From the NCBI GenBank assembly GCA_017380975.1, contig JAFOCX010000156.1:1-10809 (forward strand): a DNA stretch of 10,809 bases, given 5' to 3'. Shown here one piece after another: positions 1 through 8,057 of this stretch. The DNA is from Lachnospiraceae bacterium (lineage in GTDB: Bacteria > Bacillota > Clostridia > Lachnospirales > Lachnospiraceae). The notes under the pieces were generated by a model, which had not been told where the DNA came from, did no database searches, and saw nothing but the letters and a program-made list of their open reading frames with translations. Every line of letters begins with the position of its first letter. Position 1 is the stretch's first letter. The position numbers and the translations under genes are program-made.

Positions 1-93
1 AAAAAGATTGACCGCAATGTAACGGTGATCAATATCGAAAAAGTCGAGGATTTAGAGAAACTAGGAGTGAACAGTTATGAATTTAACCGGTAA
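1..93 (+). CDS. fabD: Malonyl-CoA:ACP transacylase, C-terminal end (partial)
   Basis: Frame 1 is open from the window edge and ends at TAA 91-93, giving the last 30 residues of a protein whose body lies upstream. The tail ([21 protein letters not shown], then a short extension) resembles the C-terminus of clostridial FabD, and the position directly before fabG is where FabD sits in this operon type. FabD moves malonyl from CoA to acyl carrier protein to supply chain elongation in the cytoplasm. The coding end overlaps the fabG start by 17 bp, and the fabG ribosome binding site lies inside this gene, so the two are probably translationally coupled. No catalytic motif is visible in this fragment, so the call rests on tail similarity and context. 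Confidence 0.72.
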   Translation, partial: KKIDRNVTVINIEKVEDLEKLGVNSYEFNR

Positions 94-820
94 GGTTGCT
101 CTTGTCACAGGTGCGAGCCGTGGGATTGGGCGCCGGATTGCAGTCACATTGGCAGGTTACGGAGCAACAGTGATCGTCAATTACAATGGATCTCAGGCAA
201 AGGCCGAGGAAGTTGTGACAGAAATCGAAGTGAACGGAGGACATGCAGAAGCGATCCAGTGTAATGTTGCGGAATTTGACGAAGCAAAAGAACTGATCGA
301 TAAGGTTGTAAAAAGTTATGGACGTCTGGATATTCTGGTAAATAATGCCGGAATTACAAAAGACAACCTGATCCTAAAAATGTCAGAAGAAGATTTTGAT
401 GCAGTCCTCTCCACAAATCTGAAAGGTGCATTTAACTGTGTGAAACATGTGGCGCGTCAGATGTTAAAACAGAGATCCGGACGGATCATCAACATTTCTT
501 CTGTATCTGGAGTCATGGGAAATGCAGGACAGGCAAACTATTGTGCTTCAAAGGCAGGGGTAATCGGTCTCACAAAGTCTGTGGCAAGAGAGCTTGGAAG
601 CCGCGGAATTACTTCCAACGCGGTAGCACCGGGATTTATAGAGACAGAAATGACAGCTGTGCTTTCAGATGATGTAAAAAAATCTATGGGAGAACAGATT
701 CCGCTGAAACGATTTGGCCAGACAAAAGATATTGCAGAAACCGTTGCATTCCTGGCATCCGATCTTGCCGGATACATTACCGGTCAGGTCATTCAGGTCG
801 ATGGCGGAATGGCGATGTAG
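77..820 (+). CDS. fabG: 3-oxoacyl-[acyl-carrier-protein] reductase FabG
   Basis: A 247-residue short-chain dehydrogenase, the normal FabG length. It reduces 3-ketoacyl-ACP to 3-hydroxyacyl-ACP with NADPH, the first reduction of each type II fatty-acid cycle, in the cytoplasm. Visible features in order: the Rossmann nucleotide motif TGASRGIG (residues 11-18), NNAG (89-92), catalytic Asn114, Ser142, and the YxxxK pair Tyr155/Lys159 within the FabG-typical stretch [14 protein letters not shown], ending in the usual IQVDGGMAM. The start at ATG 77 is chosen because AGGAG lies at 63-67 with 9-nt spacing and the protein then begins at the family's usual point. It overlaps the fabD tail by 17 bp and is followed 17 bp later by fabF. 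All active-site residues are intact. Confidence 0.96.
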   Translation: MNLTGKVALVTGASRGIGRRIAVTLAGYGATVIVNYNGSQAKAEEVVTEIEVNGGHAEAIQCNVAEFDEAKELIDKVVKSYGRLDILVNNAGITKDNLILKMSEEDFDAVLSTNLKGAFNCVKHVARQMLKQRSGRIINISSVSGVMGNAGQANYCASKAGVIGLTKSVARELGSRGITSNAVAPGFIETEMTAVLSDDVKKSMGEQIPLKRFGQTKDIAETVAFLASDLAGYITGQVIQVDGGMAM

Positions 821-837
821 AAAAGGAGATTCAAAAC

Positions 838-2073
838 ATGAACAGAGTTGTAGTAACTGGTTTGGGGGCAGTCACTCCGATCGGAAACGATGTAGATACA
901 TTTTGGAACAGTCTAAAAGAGAAGAAAATCGGTTTTGGACCGATCACAGCATTTGATACCACAGAGTTCAAAGTGAAATTAGCTGCTGAGGTAACAAATT
1001 TTGATGCGAAACAGTTCATGGATCCGAAGGCTGTAAGACGTATGGAGCGTTTTTCCCAGTTTGCAGTTGCTGCAGCAAAACAGGCGCTGGATGATGCAAA
1101 GATCAACATGTCAGAGATGGATCCGTATCGAATTGGTGTCAGCATTGGATCCGGTGTTGGAAGTTTGCAGATCATTGAAAAAGAGCATGTTAAGATGATG
1201 GAAAAAGGCCCGGGACGTGTGAACCCGCTGATGGTGCCGCTGATGATCAGCAACATGGCAGCAGGAAACGTATCGATTCAGTTCGGTTTAAAAGGAAAGT
1301 GCATCGATGTAGTTACCGCGTGTGCATCCGGAACCCATTCCATTGGTGAAGCAATGCGTTCCATTCAGCATGGTGAGGTTGATGTGATGGTGACAGGCGG
1401 TACAGAGTCCTGTATTACTCCAATCGGAGTTGCAGGTTTTTCCGGTCTGACAGCACTTTCCACTTCGGAAGATCCGAAGCGTGCATCCATTCCGTTTGAT
1501 GCAGAACGATCCGGTTTTGTTATGGGCGAAGGTGCAGGCATTGTGGTTCTGGAATCTCTGGAGCATGCGAAGGCAAGAGGAGCGAGGATTTACGCAGAGC
1601 TTGTTGGTTATGGTGCAACATGCGATGCATACCATATTACTTCTCCGGCAGAAGACGGCAGCGGTGCAGCAAGAGCCATGCTGAACGCCATGGATGAAGC
1701 AGGGATCAAACCGGAGCAGATCGACTATGTGAATGCACACGGTACCAGTACGCATCACAATGATTTATTTGAAACAAAGGCGATCAAACTGGCGCTTGGC
1801 GAACATGCTCCTCATGTGAAAATCAATTCAACAAAGTCTATGATCGGACATTTGCTTGGAGCAGCCGGCGGTGTAGAGTTTGTGACATGCGTAAAATCAA
1901 TCGAGAATGGATTTGTACATGCAACCGTTGGACTTTCTGTAGATGATCCGGAATGTGATCTGGATTATACAAAGGGAGAGGGCGTGCGTGTGAATGTAAA
2001 TTATGCGATCAGCAATTCTTTGGGGTTTGGCGGTCATAATGCAAGTTTGTTGGTAAAGAAATTTGAAGACTAA
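838..2073 (+). CDS. fabF: 3-oxoacyl-[acyl-carrier-protein] synthase II FabF
   Basis: A 411-residue thiolase-fold condensing enzyme of normal FabF length. It extends acyl-ACP by two carbons using malonyl-ACP with release of CO2. The Cys-His-His triad of the KAS I/II class is visible: Cys162 in TACASGTHSIG, His301 in HGTSTHHND, and His338 in STKSMIGHLLGAAGG. The C-terminal glycine-rich loop is at 396-402 (GFGGHNA). Two histidines rather than a KAS II pair such as PL or PY follow HGTST, but the family tolerates change there. AAAAGGAG at 821-828, 9 nt before ATG 838, supports the start. It lies 17 bp after fabG, and the accB ribosome binding site begins within its stop codon. Confidence 0.96.
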   Translation: MNRVVVTGLGAVTPIGNDVDTFWNSLKEKKIGFGPITAFDTTEFKVKLAAEVTNFDAKQFMDPKAVRRMERFSQFAVAAAKQALDDAKINMSEMDPYRIGVSIGSGVGSLQIIEKEHVKMMEKGPGRVNPLMVPLMISNMAAGNVSIQFGLKGKCIDVVTACASGTHSIGEAMRSIQHGEVDVMVTGGTESCITPIGVAGFSGLTALSTSEDPKRASIPFDAERSGFVMGEGAGIVVLESLEHAKARGARIYAELVGYGATCDAYHITSPAEDGSGAARAMLNAMDEAGIKPEQIDYVNAHGTSTHHNDLFETKAIKLALGEHAPHVKINSTKSMIGHLLGAAGGVEFVTCVKSIENGFVHATVGLSVDDPECDLDYTKGEGVRVNVNYAISNSLGFGGHNASLLVKKFED

Positions 2074-2082
2074 GGAGAATAT

Positions 2083-2526
2083 TTGACTTTGGAAGTGAAA
2101 GATATGATTGAACTGATGAAAGCAGTTTCTGAGAATGGTCTTACGACGCTTGAATTGGAGCAGGGAGAAACAAAGCTTGTAATGAAGCGTGAGAAAGAAA
2201 TCATCACAACATTGCATGGTGCAGACAGTATGGTGTATACAAAAAACGCTGAAGAACAGCGACATACTCAGCCGGAAGAGAAAATGCTGACCGGAAATAT
2301 CATATCCTGCCCGCTTGTAGGAACCTTTTACACATCTCCGGCTCCGGATGCGGATTCTTTCGTGAAAGTAGGAGATCGTGTAAAAAAGGGTCAGGTAGTT
2401 GGAATCGTGGAAGCAATGAAGCTAATGAACGAGATTGAAAGTGAATACGACGGAATCGTGGAAGAGATCCTTGTGAATAACGAAGACACAGTGGAGTATG
2501 GTCAGCCACTTATCGTGGTCCGTTGA
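2083..2526 (+). CDS. accB: Biotin carboxyl carrier protein of acetyl-CoA carboxylase (AccB/BCCP)
   Basis: A 147-residue BCCP carrying the covalently attached biotin that shuttles CO2 between biotin carboxylase and carboxyltransferase. Residues 1-40 are the charged N-terminal region typical of BCCP ([20 protein letters not shown]), followed by a variable linker (about 41-68) and a biotinyl domain (about 70-147). The biotinylation motif [10 protein letters not shown] places biotin on Lys113, and [22 protein letters not shown] is the usual domain opening with a BCCP thumb-like segment. The preferred start is TTG 2083 because AAGGAG (2072-2077) ends 5 nt upstream. An in-frame ATG at 2104 would lose the conserved first strand and lacks a comparable site. 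A TTG start may limit BCCP output relative to its neighbours. Confidence 0.94.
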   Translation: MTLEVKDMIELMKAVSENGLTTLELEQGETKLVMKREKEIITTLHGADSMVYTKNAEEQRHTQPEEKMLTGNIISCPLVGTFYTSPAPDADSFVKVGDRVKKGQVVGIVEAMKLMNEIESEYDGIVEEILVNNEDTVEYGQPLIVVR

Positions 2527-2555
2527 TCATGCAACTATTTTGGCAGGAGAAAGCA

Positions 2556-2978
2556 ATGTTAGGAATCAAAGAAATTCAGGATATTATCCCGCACAGACAT
2601 CCATTTCTTTTAATTGATTGTATTGAAGAACTGGAACCGGGTGTACGTGCGGTCGGATATAAATGTGTGACTTATAACGAGCCTTATTTTCAGGGGCATT
2701 TTCCGCAGGAGCCGGTTATGCCGGGTGTTCTGATCGTGGAAGCATTGGCGCAGACCGGTGCGGCTGCGATCTTAAGTGTGGAAGAGAATAAAGGTAAGGT
2801 TGCTTATTTTGGCGGAATGAACAACGTCAAGTTTAAGAGAAAAGTAATCCCGGGTGATAAGCTTCGCCTGGAGTGTGAAATTATCAAACAGAAAGGTCCG
2901 GTTGGAATCGGTAAAGCGGTTGCAACAGTTGACGGAAAAGCGGCAGTATCTGCAGAATTGACGTTTGCCGTTTCATAG
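2556..2978 (+). CDS. fabZ: 3-hydroxyacyl-[acyl-carrier-protein] dehydratase FabZ
   Basis: A 140-residue hot-dog fold dehydratase that removes water from 3-hydroxyacyl-ACP to give trans-2-enoyl-ACP. The opening [18 protein letters not shown] is typical of FabZ. Catalytic His48 lies in YFQGHFP and catalytic Glu62 in [16 protein letters not shown]. The start at ATG 2556 is chosen over an in-frame TTG at 2523: AGGAG at 2545-2549 is 6 nt upstream, and the longer form would add 11 unconserved residues and overlap accB. It sits 29 bp after accB. Placement between accB and accC, inside the carboxylase genes, is a common arrangement in Firmicutes. No separate isomerase gene is seen here, so unsaturated-chain formation cannot be judged from this window. 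Confidence 0.95.
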   Translation: MLGIKEIQDIIPHRHPFLLIDCIEELEPGVRAVGYKCVTYNEPYFQGHFPQEPVMPGVLIVEALAQTGAAAILSVEENKGKVAYFGGMNNVKFKRKVIPGDKLRLECEIIKQKGPVGIGKAVATVDGKAAVSAELTFAVS

Positions 2979-3010
2979 AACGATATAGGATGAATGAGGC
3001 AGGTGAAGAT

Positions 3011-4354
3011 ATGTTTCAGAAAATTTTAGTCGCAAACCGCGGAGAAATCGCAGTCCGCATCATTCGCGCGTGCAGAGAAATGGGAATCAAAACCGTTGCT
3101 GTTTATTCAGAAGCAGACAAAGAAGCGCTTCATACAATGCTTGCAGATGAAGCGATCTGTATCGGTCCGGCAGCTTCTTCTGAGAGTTATCTGGATATGG
3201 AGCGGATCCTTTCCGCATGCGTAACCATGAAAGCAGATGCGATCCACCCAGGATTTGGTTTTTTATCAGAGAATGCGAGATTTGCAGAGCTTTGTGAGAA
3301 ATGCGGCATTCGTTTCATCGGACCATCTGCGGAGATCATCCATAAAATGGGAAATAAATCCGAAGCAAGAAAAACCATGATGGAAGCAGGTGTTCCTGTT
3401 ATTCCGGGCAGTAAGAATCCTGTCTTTACGATTGAAGAAGGTCTGAAAACTGCAAAAGAAGTTGGTTTTCCGGTTATGATCAAAGCTTCCAGCGGCGGCG
3501 GTGGAAAAGGAATGCGCATTTCCGAATCGGAAGAAGATTTTGAGATCAATTTTCAGAATGCTCAGATGGAATCGATCAAAGGATTTTCGGATAACACGAT
3601 GTATATAGAACGATTTATCGAACGCCCGCGTCATATTGAGTTTCAGATACTGGCGGATCGTCATGGAAATGTGGTCCATCTGGGAGAACGTGACTGCTCT
3701 ATTCAGAGAAGACATCAGAAGGTGTTGGAAGAAGCTCCTTCTATTGCGATTTCTTCAGAGCTGCGTGCCCGCATGGGAGAAACTGCGGTTCGGGCTGCAA
3801 AAGCAGTCGGATATGAAAATGCAGGAACAATTGAATTCTTGCTGGACCAGAGCGGAAATTTTTATTTCATGGAAATGAACACAAGAATTCAGGTGGAACA
3901 TCCGGTCACAGAGGCAGTAACAGATATCGATTTGATCAAAGAACAGATTCGTATTGCAGCAGGAGAAGAACTCTCTGTAAAACAGGAAGAGATTAATATT
4001 GTCGGACATGCAATTGAGTGCAGGATCAACGCGGAAGATCCCGAGAAAAACTTTAGGCCTTGTCCGGGTACGATAACGGAACTTCACTTACCGGGCGGAC
4101 GCGGGATCCGTGTGGATACCGCGGTATATAACAATTATAGAATCCCGGCAAATTATGATTCCATGATTTTGAAGTTGATCGTACATGATAAAGACAGAGC
4201 GTCTGCCATTGCAAAGATGCGAAGCGCTCTTGGCGAGTTAGTCATTGAAGGCGTTAAAACAAATCTGGATTTTCAGTATGAAATTATAAATAATCCGGAT
4301 TTTGAGGCAGGAGATATCGACACGGATTTCATCTCAAAATATTTTACGAAGTAA
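3011..4354 (+). CDS. accC: Biotin carboxylase subunit of acetyl-CoA carboxylase (AccC)
   Basis: A 447-residue ATP-grasp enzyme, the standard AccC length, which carboxylates BCCP-biotin using ATP and bicarbonate. It starts with the family signature [20 protein letters not shown]. Visible elements are [11 protein letters not shown] (79-89), Lys116, Lys158 and the glycine-rich ATP loop SSGGGGKGM (160-168), His208, the metal and substrate residues Glu275, Glu288 and Asn290, catalytic Arg292 in [14 protein letters not shown], and Arg338 in [11 protein letters not shown] 3011 is preferred over an in-frame ATG at 2990 because the protein then begins exactly at the conserved N-terminus. The site before it (AGGTGA, 3001-3006) is only moderate and close. 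All key residues are present, so the enzyme should be active. Confidence 0.96.
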   Translation: MFQKILVANRGEIAVRIIRACREMGIKTVAVYSEADKEALHTMLADEAICIGPAASSESYLDMERILSACVTMKADAIHPGFGFLSENARFAELCEKCGIRFIGPSAEIIHKMGNKSEARKTMMEAGVPVIPGSKNPVFTIEEGLKTAKEVGFPVMIKASSGGGGKGMRISESEEDFEINFQNAQMESIKGFSDNTMYIERFIERPRHIEFQILADRHGNVVHLGERDCSIQRRHQKVLEEAPSIAISSELRARMGETAVRAAKAVGYENAGTIEFLLDQSGNFYFMEMNTRIQVEHPVTEAVTDIDLIKEQIRIAAGEELSVKQEEINIVGHAIECRINAEDPEKNFRPCPGTITELHLPGGRGIRVDTAVYNNYRIPANYDSMILKLIVHDKDRASAIAKMRSALGELVIEGVKTNLDFQYEIINNPDFEAGDIDTDFISKYFTK

Positions 4355-4373
4355 AGGCAAAGTAGGTGTTTGC

Positions 4374-6080
4374 ATGTTAAAAAATATGTTTAAGAAAACA
4401 TATACGAAAATTGATACAAAATATCATACGAATACCATTCCGGCTGATCTCTGGCGAAAGTGTAATAAATGCGGAAAACCGATTTATATAGAAGATGTTT
4501 ATGAAAATCACAATATCTGCCCTAAATGCGGCGGGTATTTTCGAATCAGTGCATATCGCAGAATCAACATGATCGCGGATGCGGATTCCTTTGAAGAGTG
4601 GGATTGTGAGATGGAAATATCCAATCCGCTTCAGTTCCCGGGTTATGAGAAGAAAATTCTTGCAGCACGCGAAAAGACAAATCTGAACGAGGCAATTGTA
4701 ACAGGACGCGTTCAGATCGGAGGATATCCGGCTGTGCTAGGCGTGTGTGATGCTCGATTTTTGATGAGCAGCATGGGACATAACGTGGGTGAGAAGATCA
4801 CACGTGCAGTGGAACGTGCGACAAAAGAAAAACTTCCGGTAATCCTGTTTGCATGTTCCGGAGGAGCACGAATGCAGGAGGGAATGATCTCTCTCATGCA
4901 GATGGCAAAAACATCCGCAGCATTGAAGCGTCATCACGAGGCCGGTCAGTTATTTGTAAGTGTGCTTACAGATCCGACCACAGGAGGAGTAACTGCCAGT
5001 TTTGCAATGCTTGGAGATATTATTTTGGCAGAGCCGGGAGCGTTGATCGGATTTGCAGGTCCGAGAGTCATTGAACAGACCATTGGTCAGAAATTGCCGG
5101 AAGGATTCCAGACCGCAGAATTTCTCTTAGAACATGGTTTTATCGATAAAATCGTAAAGCGTGAAGAAATGAAGAAAATTTTGACGAATATTTTGAAACT
5201 TCATAATGGAAGAACAGAGTATGCGTATGATGCGAAGTGCAGTCAAAGGGTTACATCTGTGAGTCAGTTAAAGGGAACACGTCAGATGAAGGCAAGGATA
5301 CGAAGTGCCTGGGACTCGGTTCAGCTTTCCAGAAAGACGGATCGTTTGGCGGCATCTGATTATATCGGTGCATTGTTTGATGATTTTATAGAATTTCATG
5401 GTGATCGTTACTTCAAAGATGACGGTGCCATTATTGGAGGTATCGCAAGTTTCCGAGGAATTCCGGTCACAGTGATCGGACAGGAAAAGGGAAAGACAAC
5501 AAAAGACAATATTTTCCGAAATTTCGGAATGCCTTCCCCTGATGGATACAGAAAGGCTCTTCGACTCATGAAACAAGCGGAGGCATTTAACCGTCCAATC
5601 ATATGCTTGATCGATACACCGGGTGCGTTCTGCGGAATCGAGGCAGAAGAACGTGGTCAGGGAGAAGCTATTGCAAGAAACTTATTTGAAATGTCTTCCT
5701 TAAAAGTGCCGATTTTATCGATCGTCATTGGGGAAGGCGGAAGTGGCGGTGCTCTGGCAATGGCAGTTGCAAACGAGGTGTGGATGATGGAGAATGCCAT
5801 TTATTCTATTCTGTCTCCGGAAGGATTCGCGTCCATTCTCTGGAAGGACAGCAAAAAAGCCGGAGAGGCAGCGAAAGTCATGAAAATCACTGCTTCGGAA
5901 CTGAAAGAACTGGGAGTTATTGATCGAGTGATCCCGGAAGAAGAACCTGCAAATCGGGATACGCTGCCAATGATAACCGAAAAGCTGAAACAGTCCATGA
6001 CAGAGTTTTTTGAAACCTGGTTTGATCGTGACGCAGAGGACATTGTGAATAATCGATATGATAGATTCCGAAAGTTCTAA
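4374..6080 (+). CDS. accDA: Fused acetyl-CoA carboxylase carboxyltransferase, beta (AccD) plus alpha (AccA) subunits
   Basis: One 568-residue reading frame holds both carboxyltransferase subunits, which are separate proteins in most bacteria. The enzyme transfers CO2 from carboxybiotin to acetyl-CoA, making malonyl-CoA. Residues 1-285 are AccD-like: a four-cysteine zinc finger (Cys30, Cys33, Cys49, Cys52), then the crotonase-fold domain with [10 protein letters not shown] (161-170) and [16 protein letters not shown] (200-215). A linker of about 20 residues leads to the AccA-like half (about 305-550), with [11 protein letters not shown] (340-350), [12 protein letters not shown] (368-379), [17 protein letters not shown] (413-429) and [10 protein letters not shown] (453-462). 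The start at ATG 4374 follows AGGTG at 4364-4368. An in-frame upstream ATG at 4302 lies inside accC and is unlikely. There is no stop or frameshift at the junction, so this is a true fusion. Confidence 0.94.
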   Translation: MLKNMFKKTYTKIDTKYHTNTIPADLWRKCNKCGKPIYIEDVYENHNICPKCGGYFRISAYRRINMIADADSFEEWDCEMEISNPLQFPGYEKKILAAREKTNLNEAIVTGRVQIGGYPAVLGVCDARFLMSSMGHNVGEKITRAVERATKEKLPVILFACSGGARMQEGMISLMQMAKTSAALKRHHEAGQLFVSVLTDPTTGGVTASFAMLGDIILAEPGALIGFAGPRVIEQTIGQKLPEGFQTAEFLLEHGFIDKIVKREEMKKILTNILKLHNGRTEYAYDAKCSQRVTSVSQLKGTRQMKARIRSAWDSVQLSRKTDRLAASDYIGALFDDFIEFHGDRYFKDDGAIIGGIASFRGIPVTVIGQEKGKTTKDNIFRNFGMPSPDGYRKALRLMKQAEAFNRPIICLIDTPGAFCGIEAEERGQGEAIARNLFEMSSLKVPILSIVIGEGGSGGALAMAVANEVWMMENAIYSILSPEGFASILWKDSKKAGEAAKVMKITASELKELGVIDRVIPEEEPANRDTLPMITEKLKQSMTEFFETWFDRDAEDIVNNRYDRFRKF

Positions 6081-6100
6081 ATGAGAAAAGGAAATATGAT

Positions 6101-7243
6101 ATGAATAAAAAAATGGCAATAAAACCACTGAAGATCGGTCCTTATAATGCAAAATATCCGATCATTCAAGGCGGAATGGGTGTGGGAATCAGTCTTTCTT
6201 CGCTGGCAGGAGCTGTTGCAAAAGTCGGAGGGGTCGGAATCATATCAACCGCCCAGATTGGGTCCAGGGATCCGGAATTTACGAAAAACCCGATGAATGC
6301 AAATCTAAAAGCGATTCATGAAGAATTTGCAAAGGCACGTGCAATCGCGCCGGAAGGTGTTCTTGGCTTTAATATCATGGTTGCTGCAAACGGGTATAAG
6401 CAGTATGTGAAGGAAGCCGTGAAAGCCGGTGCAAACGTTATCATTTCCGGGGCCGGCCTCCCTGTAGATTTGCCAAAATTCGTTGCAGAGGCAGAAGAAG
6501 AGCTTTTGGCAGAAGGCAGGAAAAAACAACGCACAATGATCGCTCCGATCGTATCTTCTGTAAAATCTGCGATGGTTATCTGTCGCATGTGGGATCGCAA
6601 ACATAAGACTGCTCCGGATTTTGTAGTAATTGAAGGACCTTGTGCGGGAGGTCATCTGGGATTTTCCGAAGAGCAGCTGACGGAATTTGGAGCTGATACC
6701 GAATCTGTATCCAAGACATATAAGCAAAGCAAATATGAGGAAGAAATCCGCAGCATTATCAATACGGTAAAAGAGTTTGCGGATAAATATAAAAAAGAAA
6801 TCCCGGTCATCGTTGCCGGAGGTGTCTATGATCATGCGGATGTCCTGCGTCAGTTAGAACTTGGAGCAAATGGTGTGCAGGTGGCAACTCGTTTTGTTAC
6901 AACGGAAGAATGTGATGCAGACACTGCTTACAAGCAGGCGTATATCCATGCGAAAGAAGAAGATATCGTAATTGTAAAGAGTCCGGTTGGAATGCCCGGT
7001 CGTGCCATCAAAAATCGATTTTTAGAGCAGGTGCAGGAAGGAAAAATCCCGGTCACACGATGCTTTCGGTGCCTTGCGCATTGCAATCCGGCAGAAACTC
7101 CATATTGTATTACGAAGGCACTGATCAATGCTGCTGAAGGTAACGTGGACGAAGCGCTTCTGTTTTGCGGAAGCAATGCTTATCGAAGCACGAAGATCGA
7201 GACCGTTTCCGATGTCATGAAGGAACTTTGCGGAGACGTGTAG
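6101..7243 (+). CDS. fabK: FabK / nitronate monooxygenase family flavoprotein, probable enoyl-ACP reductase
   Basis: A 380-residue FMN-binding TIM-barrel protein of the FabK/2-nitropropane dioxygenase family. PIIQGGMGVGIS (20-31) is the N-terminal flavin and substrate signature, VIEGPCAGGHLGF (176-188) carries the family catalytic His185, and PVIVAGGVYDHADV (235-248) with GANGVQVATRF (255-265) form the flavin-phosphate site. Its position as last gene of the fatty-acid operon, with no fabI or fabL in view, argues that it reduces enoyl-ACP. It is longer than streptococcal FabK (about 320 residues). The C-terminus carries a cysteine cluster (Cys321, Cys324, Cys328, Cys336) of unknown role. A nitronate monooxygenase or other oxidoreductase role remains possible, especially if another fabK lies upstream of fabD. 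AAGGA at 6088-6092 supports the start. Confidence 0.78.
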   Translation: MNKKMAIKPLKIGPYNAKYPIIQGGMGVGISLSSLAGAVAKVGGVGIISTAQIGSRDPEFTKNPMNANLKAIHEEFAKARAIAPEGVLGFNIMVAANGYKQYVKEAVKAGANVIISGAGLPVDLPKFVAEAEEELLAEGRKKQRTMIAPIVSSVKSAMVICRMWDRKHKTAPDFVVIEGPCAGGHLGFSEEQLTEFGADTESVSKTYKQSKYEEEIRSIINTVKEFADKYKKEIPVIVAGGVYDHADVLRQLELGANGVQVATRFVTTEECDADTAYKQAYIHAKEEDIVIVKSPVGMPGRAIKNRFLEQVQEGKIPVTRCFRCLAHCNPAETPYCITKALINAAEGNVDEALLFCGSNAYRSTKIETVSDVMKELCGDV

Positions 7244-7263
7244 AAAATAAAAATGATGAGAAT

Positions 7264-7311
7264 AAATCCCACCCGACTGTCATAGAGGTTTGACAGAAAG
7301 GTGGGATTTTT
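7264..7311 (+). terminator. Intrinsic terminator of the fatty-acid operon, two-tier hairpin
   Basis: The outer stem is 10 perfect base pairs: AAATCCCACC (7264-7273) with GGTGGGATTT (7300-7309). A 3x3 internal loop (CGA against AAA) separates it from a perfect 6-bp inner stem, CTGTCA (7277-7282) with TGACAG (7291-7296), closed by an 8-nt loop. The 3' arm runs into five T residues (7307-7311). It begins 20 bp after the fabK-like stop and is the obvious end of the fab transcript. It is unusual because its 3' arm also holds the ribosome binding site of the next gene. Confidence 0.88.
7298..7304 (+). promoter_or_regulatory. spmA ribosome binding site embedded in the terminator 3' arm
   Basis: AAGGTGG at 7298-7304 ends 9 nt before ATG 7314 and is the only plausible Shine-Dalgarno site for the spmA-like gene. 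Bases 7300-7304 belong to the outer terminator stem, so any transcript reading through from fabK would hide this site in the hairpin. A transcript starting inside or after the hairpin loop would leave it free. The pairing is seen directly; its regulatory effect is inferred. Confidence 0.6.
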
Positions 7312-7313
7312 AT

Positions 7314-7925
7314 ATGTTAAATTACTTATGGGCCGGAATGATGCTTGTGGGAATTATGTGGGGAGCGGTACACGGAACCTTGGGAGAGGTCACGGAAGGA
7401 ATTTTGAATTCTGCAAAAGAAGCAGTGGCACTGAGCATAACCATGTTGGGGATCATGTCGTTTTGGTGCGGGATCCTAAAAATTGGAGAAGAATCGGGAT
7501 TGATAGAGGCGATGACCAAGAGAATGAGACCAATTATTCGCTTTTTGTTTCCGAGACTTCCGGAAGAGCATCCGGCTGCGGAGGCAATTTCCACTAACAT
7601 GATCGCTAACGTACTGGGGCTTGGATGGGCTGCCACACCCGCAGGATTGAAGGCAATGGAGGAACTGGAAAAGCTGGAGGAAGAGCGCAGGAAGTCTCAA
7701 GATCATTCGGTTGCACGTGGAACCGCCAATGATGAAATGTGCACCTTTCTGATCATGAATATTTCCTCTTTGCAATTAATTCCGATCAATATGATCGCGT
7801 ATCGGGCAGAGTATGGAAGTGCAGATCCCATGTCGATCGTTGGTCCGGCGTTGATCGCGACAACGATCAGCACCATGGCAGGTGTGATTGTTTGCAAGAT
7901 CATGCAAAAATCAAAATCATTATAA
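7314..7925 (+). CDS. spmA: Spore maturation protein A-like membrane protein (SpmA)
   Basis: A 203-residue membrane protein whose whole length matches the SpmA pattern, including the nucleoside-recognition/Gate domain. Landmarks are the N-terminal membrane segment (3-20), EVTEGILNSAKEAVALSITMLG (25-46), FWCGILKIGEESGL (50-63), LFPRLPEEHPA (78-88), the conserved STNMIANVLGLGWAATPAGLKAMEEL region (93-118), MCTFLIMNISSLQLIPI (142-158), and a C-terminal membrane segment (about 176-194). In Bacillus subtilis SpmA and SpmB contribute to spore core dehydration and heat resistance. A charged insert of about 20 residues (119-139) separates the halves. ATG 7314 is chosen because an upstream in-frame TTG at 7290 lies in the terminator loop. 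No spmB follows; the next gene belongs to a pilus operon. The biochemical activity of the family is unknown. Confidence 0.85.
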   Translation: MLNYLWAGMMLVGIMWGAVHGTLGEVTEGILNSAKEAVALSITMLGIMSFWCGILKIGEESGLIEAMTKRMRPIIRFLFPRLPEEHPAAEAISTNMIANVLGLGWAATPAGLKAMEELEKLEEERRKSQDHSVARGTANDEMCTFLIMNISSLQLIPINMIAYRAEYGSADPMSIVGPALIATTISTMAGVIVCKIMQKSKSL

Positions 7926-7959
7926 AAAACGATTTCTTGAAACGAAAAAAGTGAATCAA

Positions 7960-7986
7960 TTGACAAAACACCGGGACTTTTATAAT
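7960..7986 (+). promoter_or_regulatory. Probable sigma-A promoter of the pilus operon
   Basis: TTGACA at 7960-7965 is a perfect -35 hexamer, and TATAAT at 7981-7986 is a perfect -10 hexamer, 15 bp apart. An overlapping TAATAT at 7983-7988 would give the optimal 17-bp spacing with a weaker -10 box. It lies in the 144-bp gap between spmA and the prepilin peptidase gene, in AT-rich DNA. Transcription would start near 7993, leaving a leader of roughly 75 nt. Confidence 0.72.
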
Positions 7987-7993
7987 ATTAATT

Positions 7994-8057
7994 TAACGAA
8001 ACTTTTTCGATTATGTTACAACGGCGTGGCTGAAATATGCCGCGCTATTTTTATTTT
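7994..8057 (+). promoter_or_regulatory. Pilus operon leader with two hairpins, the second terminator-like
   Basis: Hairpin 1 pairs CGAAA (7997-8001) with TTTCG (8005-8009) and can extend through TAA (7994-7996) and TTA (8011-8013) past one bulged base. Hairpin 2 pairs GCGTGGC (8024-8030) with GCCGCGC (8039-8045) through 6 Watson-Crick pairs and one G-U, around an 8-nt loop. TATTTTTATTTT (8046-8057) follows at once. This GC-rich stem plus U-rich tail, placed between a strong promoter and the first ribosome binding site (AAGGAG 8058-8063), is the layout of a transcription attenuator. An alternative is that it terminates transcripts coming through spmA. No riboswitch class was recognised. Confidence 0.55.

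Noticed and set aside
2401..2466. A short direct repeat, GGAATCGTGGAAG, occurring twice within accB.
   Set aside because: It encodes two Gly-Ile-Val-Glu stretches of the biotinyl domain and is explained by protein sequence and codon choice.
2523..2555. Upstream extension of fabZ to an in-frame TTG.
   Set aside because: It overlaps the accB stop, adds 11 unconserved residues and ignores the well-placed AGGAG before ATG 2556.
4302..4373. Upstream extension of the carboxyltransferase fusion to ATG 4302.
   Set aside because: The added 24 residues are read from the accC coding region in another frame. ATG 4374 has its own ribosome binding site and fits the AccD N-terminus.
3266..6152. Long open frames on the minus strand opposite accC and the accDA fusion.
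   Set aside because: They lack ribosome binding sites and recognisable motifs and lie entirely opposite conserved genes, as expected from codon bias.
7290..7318. TTGACA at 7290-7295 with TATGTT at 7313-7318, 17 bp apart, looks like a sigma-A promoter.
   Set aside because: TTGACA is part of the terminator loop and inner stem, the -10 box is poor, and initiation would fall near 7325, downstream of the conserved SpmA start codon. Probably coincidental.
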